Below are positions 1 to 9,046 of a stretch of 55,569 nt of DNA, one piece after another. The notes under the pieces were generated by a model, which worked only from the letters and a program-made list of their open reading frames with translations, had not been told where the DNA came from and ran no database searches. The stretch comes from Bacillota bacterium. GTDB taxonomy: Bacteria > Bacillota > Clostridia > Christensenellales > SZUA-584. Location: assembly GCA_023397655.1 (NCBI GenBank), contig JAEWTW010000018.1, positions 1 to 55,569 of the forward strand, written 5' to 3'. The translations under genes were made by a program, and so were the position numbers. Position 1 is the stretch's first letter. The number at the start of each line of letters is the position of its first letter.

Positions 1-1
1 T

Positions 2-805
2 GATATAAACCCAAGTTCTGTTGACAGCGAGGTAATTGAATCGCTTGTAAAAATTGACTGTCTTGTTTACACAGGGGCAGAGAATCAGCCTGCATGGATA
101 TTCCAAGGTATAAGACACATTATGGGAATACAAGATTGGTCAGCTTTTAACAAAGCAAAATTGTTAGTGCAGCTTATGGAAGATGAAGGGCTTAGTCTAT
201 CTGAGGTTGGTAAAAAATTTGGATTGACGGCTTTTGGTGCTGGACAATGGGTTCGTGGTTATTATGCCTTTAAGCGCGCTTTAGAAGAATCTGATTATTC
301 ACGCGAAGTAAACGAGCTTGCATACCCTTATTTTCAAGAGATCTTTAGCAGAAGTAATACTACATTTCGTGAATGGCTTAAATGGAATGATTCGGAATAT
401 CGGTTTGAGGATGAACTTCACTTTAACGAATTCCTTTCATGGCTTTATCCGAAAGATGAGCAGGATACTATTGAAGGAGCAGAAGTACGTGGGGACTGGT
501 CCCAAAGAAGGCTATCTAAACGAGATGATATTCGTGTAATATCATACTTAATAAGAGAAGCCCCCGTAGAATTTGAAATGTTTCGTGCTGACGGGGATCT
601 TGACAAGGCATATAATGTAGCTAATACTAAAAACCTCTTAAGCCAATCGGACCCGTCTGAAGATGCATTTTTCAACATTAATGCGTGCATAAAATCTTTA
701 GAAAATCTTCCTTTCAAAATCATTAAAGCCGAGCGAGAACGATTAAATCAATTGATAGCTAAGTTGGAAAAAGCGATCGAGGAGATTAAAGAAGCATGCC
801 GGTAA
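2..805 (+). CDS. ParB-like / HTH DNA-binding protein, 5' end outside window
   Basis: The reading frame is open from base 2, so the gene is cut by the window edge; the first internal ATG (122) is not the true start. The segment around 60-300 has the layout seen after ParB N-terminal domains: an 'IRHIMGIQDWSAF' stretch, then a helix-turn-helix of the form 'LSLSEVGKKFGLTAFGAGQWV'. The rest is helical and ends in a charged coiled-coil-like tail. The stop codon overlaps the start of the next gene by 10 bases, so the two are translationally coupled and probably work together. ParB/Srx-fold proteins bind or cleave nucleic acid; next to an Mrr nuclease this suggests a DNA-recognition partner in restriction. 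The family match is by eye and the N-terminal half cannot be seen. Confidence 0.6.
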   Translation, partial: DINPSSVDSEVIESLVKIDCLVYTGAENQPAWIFQGIRHIMGIQDWSAFNKAKLLVQLMEDEGLSLSEVGKKFGLTAFGAGQWVRGYYAFKRALEESDYSREVNELAYPYFQEIFSRSNTTFREWLKWNDSEYRFEDELHFNEFLSWLYPKDEQDTIEGAEVRGDWSQRRLSKRDDIRVISYLIREAPVEFEMFRADGDLDKAYNVANTKNLLSQSDPSEDAFFNINACIKSLENLPFKIIKAERERLNQLIAKLEKAIEEIKEACR

Positions 806-1644
806 GTGAGGAAAAGAAGATTTTTGACTATTTTTATAGAAACAAATATGGGAATGAAATTTATAATTTTCGGGATTTACTTAAGGAGGCAATATTAGTT
901 GAATTCACATCTAACAATATTGAGGCGGAAAGATTAACAGATACAAAAGTTAATCGAATCTGGAATTCTTATGTGCAGGAATACTATAATGATTTGAAGA
1001 ATAATATTGTACCGATCTTTGATATAATTGATGAACATGCTAAAACTGTAAAGTGGATTGGTATCACCGCCTCTCAGATCGAACAGCGAAAAAAATATTT
1101 GTATGAATTACGTCCTGACCTATATAGATATATTGATCGAATTACAGATAGAGAATATGAAGCATTAGCACATCTTATTTGTAAGACATTGGGGGCTAAT
1201 AATATTTGTTTGACTGATCGTGGCAATGAAGGAGGAATTGATTTTTTAGCAACAATTAAATTTTCCCATAATGCTCATTTCATTTTTGGAATGAAAGGTC
1301 CAATACGAATAGTAGGCCAATGTAAAAAATATGCTGGCAAAGATAACATTGGACATATGAAAGAGTTTGCCCAAACACTGAATCATGTTTATAATTTATC
1401 CTATAGAGCTGGTGAAATTTTGCCCGATTGGTTTAAAATGAATGCAGGACCAATAGTAGGATGGCATATTGCCCATGCTGGTCATCAATCAGGCGCTTTA
1501 AATTATGCAAAGAATTTTGGTATCCTCACTTCATCTACTAAAGATATAGTAGAGGTTATTTGCAAATCTAGATATATAGTTAGTTTTAGTAATAAATTAC
1601 AGGTTATAAAAGATGAGGTTTCAAAAGCTTTATTAACGACATGA
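796..1644 (+). CDS. Mrr-type restriction endonuclease
   Basis: A 282-aa protein. Residues about 115-260 carry the Mrr_cat PD-(D/E)XK core: a helix with E120/E122, then 'TDRGNEGGIDF' with D149, then 'IVGQCKKYAG' with Q175-C-K177 (the QxK variant typical of Mrr), then a 'GHMKEF' helix. The N-terminal about 110 residues are alpha-helical and unassigned, and may sense DNA or contact the ParB-like partner. Mrr enzymes usually cut modified or foreign DNA. The ATG at 796 lies inside the end of the upstream gene, with GAGATTAAAG as a weak ribosome binding site, which fits coupling. It is AT-rich like the rest of the first 9 kb. The nuclease assignment is firm; target specificity is unknown. Confidence 0.8.
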   Translation: MPVSEEKKIFDYFYRNKYGNEIYNFRDLLKEAILVEFTSNNIEAERLTDTKVNRIWNSYVQEYYNDLKNNIVPIFDIIDEHAKTVKWIGITASQIEQRKKYLYELRPDLYRYIDRITDREYEALAHLICKTLGANNICLTDRGNEGGIDFLATIKFSHNAHFIFGMKGPIRIVGQCKKYAGKDNIGHMKEFAQTLNHVYNLSYRAGEILPDWFKMNAGPIVGWHIAHAGHQSGALNYAKNFGILTSSTKDIVEVICKSRYIVSFSNKLQVIKDEVSKALLTT

Positions 1645-1888
1645 GATTGCAGAGCATTATGAATATAATGTAATAACATAGCTGTTTGAAACTTCTTCAT
1701 AGCATATATGTTTCCATACCCCCAAAAGCTTGTAAAGCGGGCTCCATTTAACAGGCGTTAAGCATAAACCGGATGGTCAAACTAAAAAATGCGAATCTGC
1801 AATATCAAAAAACATCGCTTTATAAGGGCATTTTTCTCCGTGTTGTCTAAAATGGGCTGCATCTTTTTTATCAATGAACAACAGTCGC

Positions 1889-2058
1889 AATTCGAACTCT
1901 TTTGTCCGAATCGCGACCGTTGCTTTTGTTAAGCACCCCGAATATAGGCGTTTTTGCGGACTTGGCCTATTTCACAAATCGGACACGCATGAATAAAAAG
2001 TCTAAATCGCTTGGCAAAAATCAAAATCCGTGTAATTCGAACCCAATTGTCCGAATGG
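1889..2058. repeat. 25-bp imperfect direct repeat pair
   Basis: Copies at 1889-1913 and 2034-2058 share AATTCGAAC at the left and TTGTCCGAAT at the right, with 21 of 25 positions identical. They may be decayed ends of a mobile element or binding sites; no function can be assigned. Confidence 0.6.
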
Positions 2059-2062
2059 AGTA

Positions 2063-2230
2063 TAATTTTGGTGGGGAAATAAAAGACCTTTTCGGCTGCA
2101 TCAGGCGTTTTGTAGTGAACACGCCATGAGGCCTACGTCCATTATAGAAAGCGATACAATTATCTATGCCTTTTAGAAACTCCTTCCCATGCATTTCGTA
2201 ATATCGTATTGATCAAATAAACTCGACATC
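2063..2230 (-). pseudogene. IS3-family transposase C-terminal remnant
   Basis: Translating the minus strand from about 2230 downwards gives the typical end of an IS3/IS150 orfB integrase: 'EMHGKEFLKGIDN', then 'CIAFYNGRRPHGVF', matching the family pattern of a helix followed by YN..RPH. A TGA stop lies in frame near 2213-2215, no upstream DDE core remains, and the frame has no start. The fragment abuts the 3' end of the HTH-GNAT gene. It shows past IS activity at this island. Confidence 0.55.
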
Positions 2231-2239
2231 ATATTCCTC

Positions 2240-3895
2240 CTACATTTCCGTATAGGCATACAGCAGTCTTGTTGCTCCAAGTTCCTGAAAACCATTCCTT
2301 TTGTAAAAGGCAATCAATCGTTCATTTTTTAAGGCTTCCGGATAAGAAGAACCACCATGTCTGCGCCCCATAATCATCTTAATTTCATCATCACTGAACT
2401 GGTATACATCTGGAAAAGGAATTATGTTCGAGGTATTTTGATGCATATTATGACCGGGCAAAGTGGCTTCCACAACTCGCTTTATTGCCATGCTGCGCAA
2501 ACCAACCTCTCTGTCGCTCTCTTGATACCAATCATGATCTGTCGGAGCAGGATAATATGTAAGAATATCTGGCATGACATGCAGTAGTTCCCGACATAAA
2601 CAAGGCAGCTCCTGTAAAATGCGGCTTCCCAATCCTTGCCTTTGTAGGGCTTCTTCCATTGTAATTTCATGTATATAAAGTACATCCAATAGGGGTTCCC
2701 CAGTCCATTCATTGAGGGGGCCACCTTCATCAACAAGAGCAGATATTACATACTCCAAATCGGCTGATTCGTCATCGCACACCGTTAGCGGATCGTAACC
2801 ATCTGCTATCATTTGCTTACACAATATGAGATGCCCGGAGAGAACGCCAATTTTAACACAATTGGCATAATTACCGTTATCTAAAGCATCATAGAGAATA
2901 TCATCAGCATCATGCGGAACACCCCAAAAAGTCCAATAAACAGGAACCAGATATGTGGATGTGGAATCGAAGCTGAAAGCATCGCGTGGTTCATTGTCGG
3001 GTGAAAAATGAATAGTATTTGAACTATGTTGTTGAACAATAATGTCGCTATACGGAAACAACCTGTTTGCCATACTATCATCTTGATAAGATAGAACTGG
3101 AAACGAAAAGTTGCGTTTGGCTGGTACATAACGAACTGCTGCACTCAAATCTTCGACTATTACCTCCGGCGCAGCAATTAGCATGATCTCCAACTGCTCC
3201 CGTTCTTTGGCTGTTAGTTCAACTTTTCGCCGATTATCTTTCCCAGGCCAGCCTGAAATTGCATTGAACACCTTTTTATCCTCGTCATCTTGATAAAGGT
3301 ATACGCAGTTCGTTTCGGCCAGAAAGGGAAACATAGTAAGTATATCGCTAGGTAACGACTCCCAATAATAGGTGACACTTTCAAACCCACGTTTAGGCTT
3401 ATCGGCTAAGGCGGGTATAAGCCAATCGCGTCCTTTTTTCTTTGCAGTTCGCAGCTTCCCACGGCGGATCCATTGGCGCACCGTAGTCGTAGTAACACCG
3501 TATAGTTCTGCATATTGTTCAACAGTCAGATAGTCGCATTTTATTTCTACCAAGGTATATTCTTGACTGGAAGACATAGAAGATATTTCGCCTTCATCAT
3601 CAAATTCAATATCATCGTCACACTTGAATAATGATAATTCAATACCCTCATTGGTAATAGAGTAATCATAATAGAGCCAAGGCTTTGCCAGCGCTGGGAT
3701 ATCGCTTTTCTCCAATTCATTACGAAATTCATCACAAAGCGAAAGTAACACTTTTCGCTTACCCTCACTATAGCCTTCTTCATTATCTTTTTCGCGATGA
3801 TGCTCAACAAAATCATCAAATGACTCCAGTACTTCGCGTTTGTTAAGAAGCATCATTGAATTAAACTGTAAAAGTTTATTGTTAGGAGCCTCCAT
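2240..3895 (-). CDS. HTH / GNAT-type acetyltransferase protein
   Basis: A 551-aa protein with three parts: an acidic N-terminal 110 residues; an excisionase/MerR-like helix-turn-helix at about 121-161 ('YLTVEQYAELYGVTTTTVRQW' region followed by a K/R-rich wing and 'DWLIP'); and a C-terminal half that ends like a GNAT fold ('LQRQGLGSRIL' acetyl-CoA loop and 'IAFYKRNGFQELGA' final strands). The start is ATG with AAGAGGTGA upstream. The promoter (TTGACA at 3959-3964, TACAAT at 3935-3940 on the minus strand) is covered by a perfect inverted repeat, so the protein probably represses itself. It is divergent from the STAND nuclease gene. Acetylation target unknown; it could be a regulator or a toxin-like effector. 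Confidence 0.6.
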   Translation of the reverse strand: MEAPNNKLLQFNSMMLLNKREVLESFDDFVEHHREKDNEEGYSEGKRKVLLSLCDEFRNELEKSDIPALAKPWLYYDYSITNEGIELSLFKCDDDIEFDDEGEISSMSSSQEYTLVEIKCDYLTVEQYAELYGVTTTTVRQWIRRGKLRTAKKKGRDWLIPALADKPKRGFESVTYYWESLPSDILTMFPFLAETNCVYLYQDDEDKKVFNAISGWPGKDNRRKVELTAKEREQLEIMLIAAPEVIVEDLSAAVRYVPAKRNFSFPVLSYQDDSMANRLFPYSDIIVQQHSSNTIHFSPDNEPRDAFSFDSTSTYLVPVYWTFWGVPHDADDILYDALDNGNYANCVKIGVLSGHLILCKQMIADGYDPLTVCDDESADLEYVISALVDEGGPLNEWTGEPLLDVLYIHEITMEEALQRQGLGSRILQELPCLCRELLHVMPDILTYYPAPTDHDWYQESDREVGLRSMAIKRVVEATLPGHNMHQNTSNIIPFPDVYQFSDDEIKMIMGRRHGGSSYPEALKNERLIAFYKRNGFQELGATRLLYAYTEM

Positions 3896-3909
3896 GAAAT
3901 CACCTCTTT

Positions 3910-3953
3910 CGTATTGTTGGAATACATTTTATATATTGTATTCCAACAATACG
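3910..3953. promoter_or_regulatory. Perfect 17-bp inverted repeat operator over promoter
   Basis: Arms 3910-3926 (CGTATTGTTGGAATACA) and 3937-3953 are exact reverse complements with a 10-base AT spacer. On the minus strand the repeat covers the -10 box (3935-3940) and the expected transcription start of the HTH-GNAT gene, 15 bases before its ATG. The -35 box is TTGACA (3959-3964) at 18-bp spacing. This is the layout of an autorepressor operator. Confidence 0.8.
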
Positions 3954-4263
3954 ATAATTGTCAAGGTGAAAAGGTATAATTAGAGGTAGAATGAGTTCCG
4001 AACTCTGATATCCAATTTATTAACTGCCTAATCTCGCTTCATTAGGGTTGGTATTTAATTATGTCCATGGCATTGATATTTTGCTAGTGATAGCTAGTAT
4101 GCATCATATACAATTATAGAATATTATGTTAGAATTTTAATGATAGTTCTATAATTCATAATATAAATTGGTTGACGCTAAATTAGGATAATGTCAATAA
4201 TACGTAATCCGCTCAAGGCCACTTGATGTTCTATTATAGCAATAATGGGAAGTTGGTGGATGT
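3954..4263. other. AT-rich divergent intergenic region
   Basis: The region lies between the HTH-GNAT gene and the STAND nuclease gene. It is very AT-rich. A possible weak promoter for the downstream gene is TTGACG near 4173 with AATAAT about 18 bases on, but it is not strong. No RNA gene or ORF with a ribosome binding site is seen. Confidence 0.4.
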
Positions 4264-7200
4264 ATGGCAAAGAAGAAGTCGAGAAAAAAGAAAAATATAA
4301 AAATAAATACATGTCCCCCTAAGGCAACAATACAAGAGTTACAAGCCTCCCGAGACGGCGGTCAAATTGCGCTTAGAGGATTTACATTTCAATTCCTATA
4401 TTCATGTTACTTAATTTTATCAGAATCAGATGATAATACAGTTTTTCATTTGGAGGGGATTGAAGATATAGACCAAATTAAACATGAAGATTCCTCTAAA
4501 AACATTACTCATGTACAATTAAAGCATTCTACACTGAAGCAAGATGCTAGCTTTTTAAAAGATGTTCTAAAGAACTTTTTAGAAGCCTATTTGCTGGATA
4601 AGACCCGTAGTTTCAAATTAGTTTATGATTTTCCAGTCGCTAAAGGAAATTTGAGTAAACTATTCAATTATAGTCTCGACAACACGTCAGCTTTATATTG
4701 GGGAAGCATTGTCGAGCAAATAAAAACAGAAAATCCTCTTTGGAATTGGTCTGGCTTTCTGTTTAATGATTTTATTGCAAGGCTTACCTTTGAGAAAAAA
4801 GAGAAAAATACCTTAGCGGAAGAAATAGAGAAAAAGTTGATTAAATCTTATGATATTACAACAGGCAATGTTACCTTATTTGCCAATGGTATAAAAGTAT
4901 GTTGTCTAGAAAAAATGGAAAACAGAGATAATATAAACAAGCATGAACTTGACACTGTAATCCAGAGTATCAAAGATGATATTAGTAGAGGGGTGCAGAA
5001 CCCAGCACATAGTTGGATAAAGAAGATAAAATTTGATACTGTCAGTACCGATACGGATTTGAGCTATTTTGAAGGTAAAAAACCTACCCCACAAGATATC
5101 GTTCTACGATTACCAGTAAGGCGATTCCAGTTGGAAAAGGAAATTAAGGAATCAATCCAAGAAAATAGAGTAACAGTTATTAAAGCCTCTAGTGGGCAAG
5201 GTAAAACAACAATGGCACTTCAAGTTGCCTTCGACCTACAAAACGAATATAAAATCTATCAGCTTTTGTGGTGTAATGATCCGAGAGAGTTGGACAATAT
5301 CGTGCAATTCTTTGGTTCACGAGTGAAACTAGGCGAAAAACCACTTATTCTTATTGACAATCTAGATTCGCAATTAGGCGAATGGAACAGGTTGGCACAA
5401 CTTTTACAGGAAGAAGTATCATATCACTACAAACTGCTTCTTACAACAAGAGAAGATGACTGGTATAGCTACAGCGGCAATTTGAGTAATGTTAGAGCGT
5501 TGCAAGTAATTAAGTTGACTCTTAACGAAGAAGAGGCTCAAAGCATCTATGAAGTTCTTGGTAAAGCACAGAAGCTCCATCCTTCTATTTCGGACTGGCG
5601 AAAATCTTGGTCAACAGTGGCAGACAAAAAATTACTTATCGAATATATATATCTGCTCACTCACGGCGAGATGCTGTCTGAAAGAATTTCTCATCAAATA
5701 ACTCAAATAAATAATACAGATACCGGTAGAATAAAGTGTGAGATTCTTCGTAAAGTTTGTTTTGCTGATATCTGTGGAATAAAGCTTCCAGTAAATAAAT
5801 TAGTTGCTAATTTATCAGAAACTACCTCTAGAGATTATGGCGAACTTCTAAAGAGTATAGAAAATGAATTTCTAATTCGTGTTGATGCAACAGAAAAATA
5901 TGTAGAAGGACTACATCCTGTGCGCTCCCAGCATATAGTTGATAAACTGCATGAATTCATAGAAATAAACGAAACTGCGCTCCAAGTGGTTCAGATATCG
6001 GATGCCAGCTACTTTCCAAAGCTATTTTCAAATCTTCCTCAGTTAATCTCAAATAAGAGTGGTTTCTATTCTAAAATAGTTGATATTCTGTGGAATAGTA
6101 ACGATTTATCGTACTATGTATTAGCTTTGCGAGGACTATTTTCAGGAAGTATAATGCAGTACTTCCTTCTCAATCAACATGCTTTTGATGATGCCAATGA
6201 ACATGGTGGACTATTTCTTTTAGCATCAGAATTAAATCCATTTACAAAATGGGAAGAATTCGACTACTCATTAGATACTTTAGATGATTTGAGAAGAATA
6301 ACCCCGGACAACACAAATATCCAATACCTGTGTAACCTTAGAGATGCTACACCCAAACTGGTCTTATCTGAAACAGACATCTATTACTTCTGTTCGGCAT
6401 TGTTCAACAAGCTGGAAAACCGTGAACTCTTTGAAATTACTACTGATTTGACTTCTTATTCGTCCATTGCCTATTGGCTCTTGAATATAGACCCAGCCTT
6501 TAATCTATCAAAAAAGGTTTCACTTGAAAAGATTTGGGACGGTGAAGTTAACCCCCCCGTGGATGTTCTATCCTCCATTATGTATACTTGCTTTTGTGGA
6601 AATAAAGAGGGCTTCATGAGTTTTGTTGAGGAAAACTTATCGACCATTCTCACTCATTTGAAAATATCCACTCAATCTCTAAAAGTGTATGTAAACGAAA
6701 ATAAAGATGAAATTCATGTTGAGTATATTCTCTTACCAAGTGATATAAGTAAGGGGAATGAGGAAAGTGTCTCAAGATTAAAAACCATTTGCATGACGCT
6801 TCCAATATTTGATATATACTGTGCCGATGCACTCAAGCCAACTATTGAATTACTTTCCGGATATACAATTCCTGACAACGCACATAAAACTATGCCTATT
6901 AGAAACATAATTATTATGTTTCATCAAGAGTTTGCTTCGTTATGGGGCAAAACCATAATGAGTAACTATGAATGCGATAGTATCAAGGAATGGCTTGAAT
7001 ACTGGTTATCTGTTAGAAAAAATATAACAACTCTGCTTGGGAAATGTATTGCTTGCATTTGTAAGCTGCTTGAAGAAAGACCGCTTGGAATCCTTGCAAC
7101 TGAAATAGATAGTCTTAGAATTGATGTAAGCAAAAAATTAGCTAGAGAATTCAGATATCCTAATGAAGAGAGACCTTTTGACGAAAAAGCAAAAATCCCT

Positions 7201-8232
7201 GAAGGGTTTAGCCAAATAAAAAGTGATTTTTTCGGAAGCATACGTAATTTCTGTAATCAATTAGCCGGATTTTTGCTAAGAGATGCCGACAATACGAGAT
7301 TGGTATTAGTTAACCTTAGAACTGCACAATCCTCTCAAGAAAAAATGCAAAAGTTTTTTAGGAGTATTTTCAACGAACATGGGATTTTGCAGCAACAACA
7401 TTCTACACTTTGTACTCTGGAGGAGCAAAGTCTACAAAATCTTATAGTTGCATGTTTATACTATAAAGAACATCAACCGAGCAAGAATTTTAACAAATAT
7501 CAGATTAAAAGTTGGTACAACGAAAACTATAAAAAAACTATGGAAAAAGCTCAACAGGCCCTGTGCGGTTTATCAGCAGAACACCATGTCATTTATCCTG
7601 AAAAATACTATTATGATGGAATCCTTAGTTTTTATCCGATAATTGTACACAATCTAGACATGACGGCTGGCGAACTGTTAATGGAGTTTTTGTGTCATTG
7701 TACACCTTTTGCAGAACTAGACTACGAATACTTAGTGGTAGTATGCAGAAATGATCAGGGTAAAGTCATGCTGAACGGATTCAGGATTTCAAAAGATTTT
7801 CTGAAGAAACTTAAAATCGTCATTGATACTGGGGATGCCACATTGGCAGAACAGTTGACCCCACCATTTCCAGAAGAAGTAACAACACAAATTATGGAAT
7901 GCTTTGAATATCAATACGAGATATTAATGCCCGTTGGTACCGGATATGAGGGAATGGATAGGATTGCAGAATTATTATGGGCCTTTTCAAAATCACAAGA
8001 AGAATTATCTAATGATTATGATACTGAATACAGAAGGCGCATCGAATGCAACCTAAAAACAGAAATCCTAAATCTTCTTAAATCATTTAAACTTCGAATT
8101 CCTAAAAATGATTACATTGAATTATCTCAGCTTTGTAACAATGTATTTAATGGGCAAAGATTTAATGATGCGAATTTTAATTCTTTTTGTGAGACACTCA
8201 TTATTAAATCCCAAGAACAAGTGCAATATTAA
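4264..8232 (+). CDS. Nuclease-STAND NTPase, Avs-like anti-phage protein
   Basis: A 1322-aa single-gene candidate defence protein. After a Lys-rich start, residues about 30-200 match the Cap4/DUF4297-type dsDNA nuclease: 'GGQIALRGFTFQF', then 'HLEGIEDID' (E64-D70) and 'VQLKHS' (Q85-K87), the ExD...QxK core. Residues about 285-520 form a STAND/AAA NTPase: Walker A 'ASSGQGKTT' (308-316), Walker B 'LILIDNLD' (D365), then 'LLLTTRED' (392-399), the sensor region of NACHT/STAND proteins. The remaining about 800 residues are helical, likely a TPR-like sensor, without recognisable motifs. Avs proteins bind a phage protein through this tail, tetramerise and activate the nuclease. Family placement is by motif and architecture; the ligand is unknown. 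The ATG is preceded by GTTGGTGGA. Confidence 0.75.
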   Translation: MAKKKSRKKKNIKINTCPPKATIQELQASRDGGQIALRGFTFQFLYSCYLILSESDDNTVFHLEGIEDIDQIKHEDSSKNITHVQLKHSTLKQDASFLKDVLKNFLEAYLLDKTRSFKLVYDFPVAKGNLSKLFNYSLDNTSALYWGSIVEQIKTENPLWNWSGFLFNDFIARLTFEKKEKNTLAEEIEKKLIKSYDITTGNVTLFANGIKVCCLEKMENRDNINKHELDTVIQSIKDDISRGVQNPAHSWIKKIKFDTVSTDTDLSYFEGKKPTPQDIVLRLPVRRFQLEKEIKESIQENRVTVIKASSGQGKTTMALQVAFDLQNEYKIYQLLWCNDPRELDNIVQFFGSRVKLGEKPLILIDNLDSQLGEWNRLAQLLQEEVSYHYKLLLTTREDDWYSYSGNLSNVRALQVIKLTLNEEEAQSIYEVLGKAQKLHPSISDWRKSWSTVADKKLLIEYIYLLTHGEMLSERISHQITQINNTDTGRIKCEILRKVCFADICGIKLPVNKLVANLSETTSRDYGELLKSIENEFLIRVDATEKYVEGLHPVRSQHIVDKLHEFIEINETALQVVQISDASYFPKLFSNLPQLISNKSGFYSKIVDILWNSNDLSYYVLALRGLFSGSIMQYFLLNQHAFDDANEHGGLFLLASELNPFTKWEEFDYSLDTLDDLRRITPDNTNIQYLCNLRDATPKLVLSETDIYYFCSALFNKLENRELFEITTDLTSYSSIAYWLLNIDPAFNLSKKVSLEKIWDGEVNPPVDVLSSIMYTCFCGNKEGFMSFVEENLSTILTHLKISTQSLKVYVNENKDEIHVEYILLPSDISKGNEESVSRLKTICMTLPIFDIYCADALKPTIELLSGYTIPDNAHKTMPIRNIIIMFHQEFASLWGKTIMSNYECDSIKEWLEYWLSVRKNITTLLGKCIACICKLLEERPLGILATEIDSLRIDVSKKLAREFRYPNEERPFDEKAKIPEGFSQIKSDFFGSIRNFCNQLAGFLLRDADNTRLVLVNLRTAQSSQEKMQKFFRSIFNEHGILQQQHSTLCTLEEQSLQNLIVACLYYKEHQPSKNFNKYQIKSWYNENYKKTMEKAQQALCGLSAEHHVIYPEKYYYDGILSFYPIIVHNLDMTAGELLMEFLCHCTPFAELDYEYLVVVCRNDQGKVMLNGFRISKDFLKKLKIVIDTGDATLAEQLTPPFPEEVTTQIMECFEYQYEILMPVGTGYEGMDRIAELLWAFSKSQEELSNDYDTEYRRRIECNLKTEILNLLKSFKLRIPKNDYIELSQLCNNVFNGQRFNDANFNSFCETLIIKSQEQVQY

Positions 8233-8296
8233 CGGCTATAATGCGCGAAAATAGATCACCATTAACAACAAAAATTCTCTAAGCAGAATACTTTTG

Positions 8297-8869
8297 CTAC
8301 TTAATAAACCTTGATAATAAAGATATTAGATTTTCCTTAGATTGAGGTTTTTCTTTATTAAAATTATTTGATATTCTATCTAGAGCAATTAACAATATTA
8401 TTGCATATTCATTGGTTTTAAGGAATGCTTGAAACTCAGATGTTATGATATGAAAAATACCAAAACCCGGAACCAATGTGTACAACTGATTATAAATCAA
8501 TATAAAAAAATATAAAATAAAGATTATTGTTCTTTTTGGTAGTATTAATATACTTTTAAGTATGAAGGATACTCCTTTTACCTCTTTAGAAAAAAATTTT
8601 TCCTTATAGCCTTCTAATCGATTTGCATATTTATTAAGAATTGTATTAGTTTTTTCACTGCTAATAATATACAAAACAAATAATATAATAATGGATGATA
8701 AATAATTAGCTAATAATTGATTATTTGTTGCTAGATGAACCAATAGCTTTGATAGATGGAATAAAGTAAATATAAAAAAGTATATTGCCAACAAAAAAGC
8801 AAAAAGAATTAGAATCACATAGACCCAGCCGAAAATACTTCTTAATAACTTGCTTATAAAGGGTTTCAC
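8297..8869 (-). CDS. Small multi-pass membrane protein, unknown
   Basis: A 190-aa hydrophobic protein with four likely membrane segments (about residues 14-40, 55-72, 112-132 and 150-166) and a charged loop between segments two and three. The start is GTG at 8869 with AGAGGA 8 bases upstream. It converges on the STAND nuclease gene and shares its AT-rich composition. No family is recognised. In a defence island it could be an accessory or abortive-infection membrane component, but that is only inference from position. Confidence 0.55.
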   Translation of the reverse strand: MKPFISKLLRSIFGWVYVILILFAFLLAIYFFIFTLFHLSKLLVHLATNNQLLANYLSSIIILFVLYIISSEKTNTILNKYANRLEGYKEKFFSKEVKGVSFILKSILILPKRTIIFILYFFILIYNQLYTLVPGFGIFHIITSEFQAFLKTNEYAIILLIALDRISNNFNKEKPQSKENLISLLSRFIK

Positions 8870-8902
8870 AATTAAGTCCTCTTCTTTAATCTAATGTTAA
8901 AC

Positions 8903-8942
8903 TTGCATATATTAAGTATATAATAATCATATTAATATGCAA
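8903..8942 (-). promoter_or_regulatory. Inverted repeat upstream of the membrane protein gene
   Basis: TTGCATAT (8903-8910) and ATATGCAA (8935-8942) form 8-bp inverted arms about 35-75 bases upstream of the GTG start, in the region where the minus-strand promoter should lie. It may be an operator. The surrounding sequence is so AT-rich that chance is possible. Confidence 0.35.
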
Positions 8943-9046
8943 ATCAATACTACTAAATAGAAATGTTTATTTGCAGAACTTGGTCATTTATAAAAAGACA
9001 TAGCAACAATCTTAATGAGCATTATCCATATAATCTGAAATTTAGC

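Larger units (their letters stand above)
1645..2239. other. Intergenic region with repeats and an IS3 remnant
   Basis: No intact gene is seen here. It holds one copy of an 18-bp sequence (1857-1874) that recurs at 9047-9064, a pair of 25-bp imperfect direct repeats (1889-1913 and 2034-2058) and a decayed transposase end on the minus strand. A 75-codon open frame at 1902-2129 has no ribosome binding site and covers the antisense of the transposase remnant, so it is not called. Confidence 0.5.

Noticed and set aside
1902..2129. 75-codon open frame on the plus strand
   Set aside because: No ribosome binding site and it runs antisense through the IS3 transposase remnant.
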